A stretch of 64,000 bases of DNA from Citrobacter braakii. GTDB lineage: Bacteria; Pseudomonadota; Gammaproteobacteria; Enterobacterales; Enterobacteriaceae. The notes under the pieces were generated by a model. That model was not told where the DNA came from, made no database searches, and worked only from the letters and a program-made list of their open reading frames with translations. Positions 60,776-64,000 of this stretch are shown here, one piece after another; the stretch's first letter is position 1, and every line of letters begins with the position of its first letter. Made by a program: the position numbers and the translations under genes. The DNA is taken from contig NZ_NAEW01000002.1 of assembly GCF_002075345.1 (NCBI RefSeq), positions 248,001-312,000 on the forward strand. Direction: 5' to 3'.

Positions 60776-61737
60776 GCACCACGCGTCTGCAACAACTTCT
60801 CCCGCAGTTACGCACACAGCGACCCGTTACTGTGGTGGGTGCGGCGGTGATTGATGTCATTGCCGATGCGTATGCCCTTCCCTGGCGCGGATGTGACATT
60901 GAACTCAAACAGCAAGGGGTGAACGTTGGCGGCTGCGCGCTCAATATTGCCGTAGCACTCAAGCGGTTAGGTATCGACGCCAGTAATGCTTTACCGCTGG
61001 GTCAGGGGGTGTGGGCCGATATTATCCGCAACCGGATGGCAAAAGAGGGACTGCACAGCCTGATCGATAACGCCGCAGGCGATAACGGCTGGTGCCTGGC
61101 TCTGGTCGAGCCGGATGGCGAACGTACCTTTATGTCCTTTAGTGGCGTCGAAAATCAGTGGAACGCTGACTGGCTGGCACAGCTGGAGATCCCACGTCAC
61201 AGCCTGGTTTATCTCTCGGGCTATCAGTTAGCCTCTCCGTGTGGTGAGTTGCTGGTGCATTGGCTGGAAGGGCTGGAGGAAGTGACGCCGTTTATCGATT
61301 TTGGCCCACGCATCGGCGACATTCCCGAGCCCTTACTGGCAAGAATTATGGCCTGCCGTCCACTGGTATCGCTCAATCGGCAGGAGGCGGAAATTGCCGC
61401 CGAGCGGTTTGCATTAAGCCAGGATATAGAAGGTTTTGGCGCACAATGGGTGCAACGTTTTGCCACACCGGTGGTGGTACGCCACGATAAAGACGGTGCG
61501 TGGTATTTCAGCACCCAAACTTCCGGTTGCGTACCGGCATTTGCGACAGCGGTCGTTGATACCATTGGCGCTGGTGACAGCCACGCTGGCGGCATGCTGG
61601 CCGGACTGGCGTCTGGCTGGTCGCTGGCTGACGCGGTACTGCTTGGAAACGCCGTGGCGTCCTGGGTGGTAGGGCATCGCGGCGGCGATTGCGCCCCTAC
61701 GCGCGAGGCGTTACTCCTCGCACACAAACACGTATAG
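60772..61737 (+). CDS. yegV: YegV, PfkB-family sugar or nucleoside kinase
   Basis: 321-aa ribokinase-like kinase. The N-terminal PfkB glycine signature region is GVNVGGCALNIAVALKRLG, in two parts (near residues 46-64). The catalytic motif is DTIGAGDSHAGG with base Asp269; the residues after GAGD (Ser-His instead of the common Ala/Thr-Phe) are unusual. Substrate unknown. Last gene of yegTUV; its last 27 nt overlap the 3' end of yegW on the other strand. Confidence 0.93.
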   Translation: MSTTRLQQLLPQLRTQRPVTVVGAAVIDVIADAYALPWRGCDIELKQQGVNVGGCALNIAVALKRLGIDASNALPLGQGVWADIIRNRMAKEGLHSLIDNAAGDNGWCLALVEPDGERTFMSFSGVENQWNADWLAQLEIPRHSLVYLSGYQLASPCGELLVHWLEGLEEVTPFIDFGPRIGDIPEPLLARIMACRPLVSLNRQEAEIAAERFALSQDIEGFGAQWVQRFATPVVVRHDKDGAWYFSTQTSGCVPAFATAVVDTIGAGDSHAGGMLAGLASGWSLADAVLLGNAVASWVVGHRGGDCAPTREALLLAHKHV

Positions 61738-62457
61738 ATCGCTTCGACAATAGCTGATGCTGTATTCAATGGGCCGTTGCTGCTGGTCAAGCGCTACCTG
61801 CTTGATCACCAGCACCGGCACTTTGCTGTCCATTTGAATGTGCGCCTGGAACTCTGCGTCAGGCATTCGGGCACTGACACGTGAGCGGGTGCGCTGCGGG
61901 AAAATATGCTGGCTGCGAAAATAGTCATACAGTGAAACGCCGATGGCATCCACGTCATGAATTAGATGGGCAGGAACCCATGACTCTTCAATAGAAACCG
62001 CATCTTCATCTACGTAGCGAATGCGCTTGAGCAGGAAGACGTCACTCCCCGTGGCAACAGCCAGCTGCTGCGCTACCTCTTCCGGGCAAGGCACAATCCG
62101 CTTGTTAACCCACAGCGTATCTGGTTTTTTACCGCGCAACACCACCTGCTGTGAAAAACCACGCGCTTCTTTTAGCGAATACTCGAAGATGTTGTTGATC
62201 TGCGTCCCGTAACCGCGGGCGCGCGTCACGACGCCTTCTTCTTCCAGGGCTTGCATCGCCTTACGAACCGTAATTCGCGAAACGCCAGTCAATTGGCTGA
62301 GATCGCGCTCGCCGGGCAGGATATTTCCATGCTCCAGAATCCCGCTACGCACAGCGTTTTTCACCGTTTGCGCAAATTTCATATACAGCGGCGTGTTATC
62401 TGCCGCGGAAATACGTTCATTCAGTTGCGCGATAAGCTGGGTATGCGCTTGTTCCAT
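61711..62457 (-). CDS. yegW: YegW, GntR/HutC-family transcription regulator
   Basis: 248 aa, as in E. coli. An N-terminal winged helix-turn-helix (about 25-95; LPGERDLSQLTGVSRITVRK) is followed by a HutC-type UTRA effector-binding domain (about 105-240). The UTRA domain usually binds small sugars or amino-acid derivatives. Its position, convergent with yegTUV, makes it the likely local regulator, with the ligand probably being the yegTUV substrate or product. Confidence 0.93.
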   Translation of the reverse strand: MEQAHTQLIAQLNERISAADNTPLYMKFAQTVKNAVRSGILEHGNILPGERDLSQLTGVSRITVRKAMQALEEEGVVTRARGYGTQINNIFEYSLKEARGFSQQVVLRGKKPDTLWVNKRIVPCPEEVAQQLAVATGSDVFLLKRIRYVDEDAVSIEESWVPAHLIHDVDAIGVSLYDYFRSQHIFPQRTRSRVSARMPDAEFQAHIQMDSKVPVLVIKQVALDQQQRPIEYSISYCRSDLYVFVCEE

Positions 62458-62498
62458 TTATCTTTTTCCTGCAGCCGTTTCTGCAGCCAGTATACTCA

Positions 62499-63299
62499 TT
62501 ACCACCACGCGTGGAAATGATGCACCGGACCAATTCCCTCACCGACTTCCAGGGTGTCGGCCTGCGCCAATGCCGCTGAAAGCCACAACTTAGCTTCCTG
62601 CACTGTCTGTGCCCAGTTGTCATGGCGCGGACGCAGCGCCGCCAGTGCCGCCGATAGCGTACAGCCAGTACCGTGGGTATTTTTGGTCATCACCCTTGGC
62701 GCGGTAAAACGCTGCTCGCCATCACGGGTAAAGAGCCAGTCGGGGCTTTGCGCATCCTCCAGATGACCGCCTTTCATCAACACCGCCTCGCAACCCAGCG
62801 CCCGCAGCGCCCTTCCCTGCTCTAACATCTCCTGCTCAGTCTGCGCATGGGGAGCCCCGAGCAGCGCCGCTGCTTCGGGTAAATTTGGGGTGATAATCGA
62901 AACCTGCGGCAGCAAATGGGTACGCAGCGTTTCAATCGCCGAAGGAGACAGCAACGGATCGCCGCTTTTCGCTAGCATCACTGTATCCAGCACGACATTT
63001 TGCACCCGATGGCGACGCAAGCGTTCGGCGACCGCTTCAACAATATCCGTTTCCGCCAGCATACCGATTTTAGTGGTGTCGATACGCACATCACTGAACA
63101 CCGAATCCAGCTGCGCGGCGACAAAGTCAGGTTCAATGCGATACACCGACTGCACCCCGCGCGTATTTTGCGCCACCAACGCCGTGATAACCGAGCAGCC
63201 ATAAGCGCCAAGCGCCGAGAACGTTTTTAAATCGGCCTGAATACCTGCGCCACCGCTTGGATCGGTTCCGGCAATCGTTAATGCGTTAATCCGTTTCAT
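62499..63299 (-). CDS. thiD: ThiD, hydroxymethylpyrimidine (phosphate) kinase
   Basis: Phosphorylates HMP and HMP-phosphate to HMP-pyrophosphate for thiamine synthesis and salvage. 266 aa, as in E. coli. The ribokinase-like fold has [18 protein letters not shown] at the N-terminus (residues 8-25) and the anion-hole motif [12 protein letters not shown] with catalytic Cys in the usual place. Its start overlaps the thiM stop by 4 nt, so thiM-thiD are coupled. E. coli yegX, which lies between yegW and thiD, is absent. Confidence 0.96.
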   Translation of the reverse strand: MKRINALTIAGTDPSGGAGIQADLKTFSALGAYGCSVITALVAQNTRGVQSVYRIEPDFVAAQLDSVFSDVRIDTTKIGMLAETDIVEAVAERLRRHRVQNVVLDTVMLAKSGDPLLSPSAIETLRTHLLPQVSIITPNLPEAAALLGAPHAQTEQEMLEQGRALRALGCEAVLMKGGHLEDAQSPDWLFTRDGEQRFTAPRVMTKNTHGTGCTLSAALAALRPRHDNWAQTVQEAKLWLSAALAQADTLEVGEGIGPVHHFHAWW

Positions 63300-64000
63300 A
63301 GTTGCTCCTGCGCGTTCAGGTTATAGAGGGCGTCGATAAATGCCGGGACAAAACTGCCCGGTCCGGTTGATTGTTGAGTGGCTATTTGTCCAGCCTGTTT
63401 CATCCAGCTACAGGCGGAGGCGACGTTATCAAGCCGGTCACCGTGCAGGGCGCAACTGGCTGCAACGACTGCCGACAGCGCGCATCCGGTGCCCACCGCG
63501 CGCGTCATCAACGGGTCACCCCCGTTCACGCAGACGGTACGCTGACCATCGGTGATATAGTCAATTTCGCCGGTAACCACGACAATGGTCCCAACCTGAC
63601 GAGCCAGTGCCTGCGCTGCGGGAAGCGCAGCGGCTGCCGTATCGGTCGTATCCACGCCGCGTCCCCCGCCGTTAATACCCGCCAGAGCCAGTATTTCCGA
63701 AGCGTTGCCGCGGATAGCTGCAGGCTGTAGCGCCAACAAATCCAGACAGAAGCGACGACGAAACTCCAGCGCCCCCACGGCAACGGGATCGAGCGTCCAC
63801 GGGGTTTTAGCAAGTTGTGCCCGCTCAACTGCGGCGCGCATCGCCGTAGCCCGTTCCCGGGTTAAGGTGCCGACGTTAACCAGTAATGCACTGGCAATAG
63901 CCGCGAACTGACTGGCTTCCTCGGGCTCGATTACCATTGCAGGTGATGCGCCCAGCGCCAGCAGCGTATTGGCCGTAAAGCTTTGCACGACCTCGTTGGT
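63296..64000 (-). CDS. thiM: ThiM, hydroxyethylthiazole kinase (N-terminus outside window)
   Basis: Phosphorylates 4-methyl-5-(2-hydroxyethyl)thiazole in thiamine salvage. 234 residues of about 262 are present; the frame is open to base 64000 and begins within [18 protein letters not shown]. The catalytic segment [13 protein letters not shown] with active-site Cys is visible. An internal GTG at 63988 is an in-frame valine, not the start. In relatives a thiamine-pyrophosphate riboswitch precedes thiM; it would lie beyond the window. Confidence 0.95.
   Translation of the reverse strand, partial: TNEVVQSFTANTLLALGASPAMVIEPEEASQFAAIASALLVNVGTLTRERATAMRAAVERAQLAKTPWTLDPVAVGALEFRRRFCLDLLALQPAAIRGNASEILALAGINGGGRGVDTTDTAAAALPAAQALARQVGTIVVVTGEIDYITDGQRTVCVNGGDPLMTRAVGTGCALSAVVAASCALHGDRLDNVASACSWMKQAGQIATQQSTGPGSFVPAFIDALYNLNAQEQL

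Overview
The window is a chromosomal segment from a member of the Enterobacteriaceae close to Escherichia, Salmonella and Citrobacter. Nearly every protein aligns over its full length with a known E. coli protein. The lack of yegI-yegL between yegD and mdtA, and of yegX between yegW and thiD, argues against E. coli itself. Citrobacter is my best guess, but the sequence alone does not settle it. I see no prophage, insertion sequence, CRISPR array, rRNA or tRNA.

Region 1 (1-28311) follows the E. coli 46-47 min map. It starts with the proximal end of the colanic acid capsule operon (wza-wzb-wzc, leftward, with a JUMPstart/ops leader). Then come yegH, the leftward udk-dcd-asmA group, the diguanylate cyclase dgcE, alkA and yegD, and an Ibs/Sib type I toxin-antitoxin locus. 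The overlapping mdtABCD-baeSR efflux and two-component operon follows, then yegP, trhP (yegQ) and the small RNA CyaR, whose terminator overlaps a P2-type attachment core.

Region 2 (about 28312-56180) is a 28-kb block that in E. coli and its relatives lies near 20 min, between serW/infA and rlmC: clpA-clpS, cspD, macAB, ybjX, ybjD, aqpZ, lysO, hcp-hcr, poxB-ltaE-ybjT, ybjS, amiD-ybjQ, ybjP, artPIQM and artJ. Here it sits as one intact unit between cyaR and yegS, which are near neighbours in E. coli. Its order and orientation are what two successive inversions across the terminus would give. Inside it are two genes absent from this place in E. coli: a YdhS-like FAD/NAD(P)-binding protein and a DoxX-family membrane protein, between hcr and poxB.

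Region 3 (56200-64000) returns to the 47-min map: yegS, fbaB, the yegTUV group of unknown pathway with the GntR regulator yegW, and thiD-thiM, with thiM cut by the window edge.

The main functional themes are envelope and capsule (wza-c, asmA, amiD, yegH), drug efflux with its own stress sensor (mdtABCD-baeSR, macAB), protein quality control (clpA/clpS), nitrosative and anaerobic metabolism (hcp-hcr), arginine uptake (art genes), and nucleotide and thiamine salvage (udk, dcd, thiD, thiM). The best candidates for undescribed biology are the block relocation, the YdhS-like/DoxX pair, and the yegTUVW transporter-hydrolase-kinase set.
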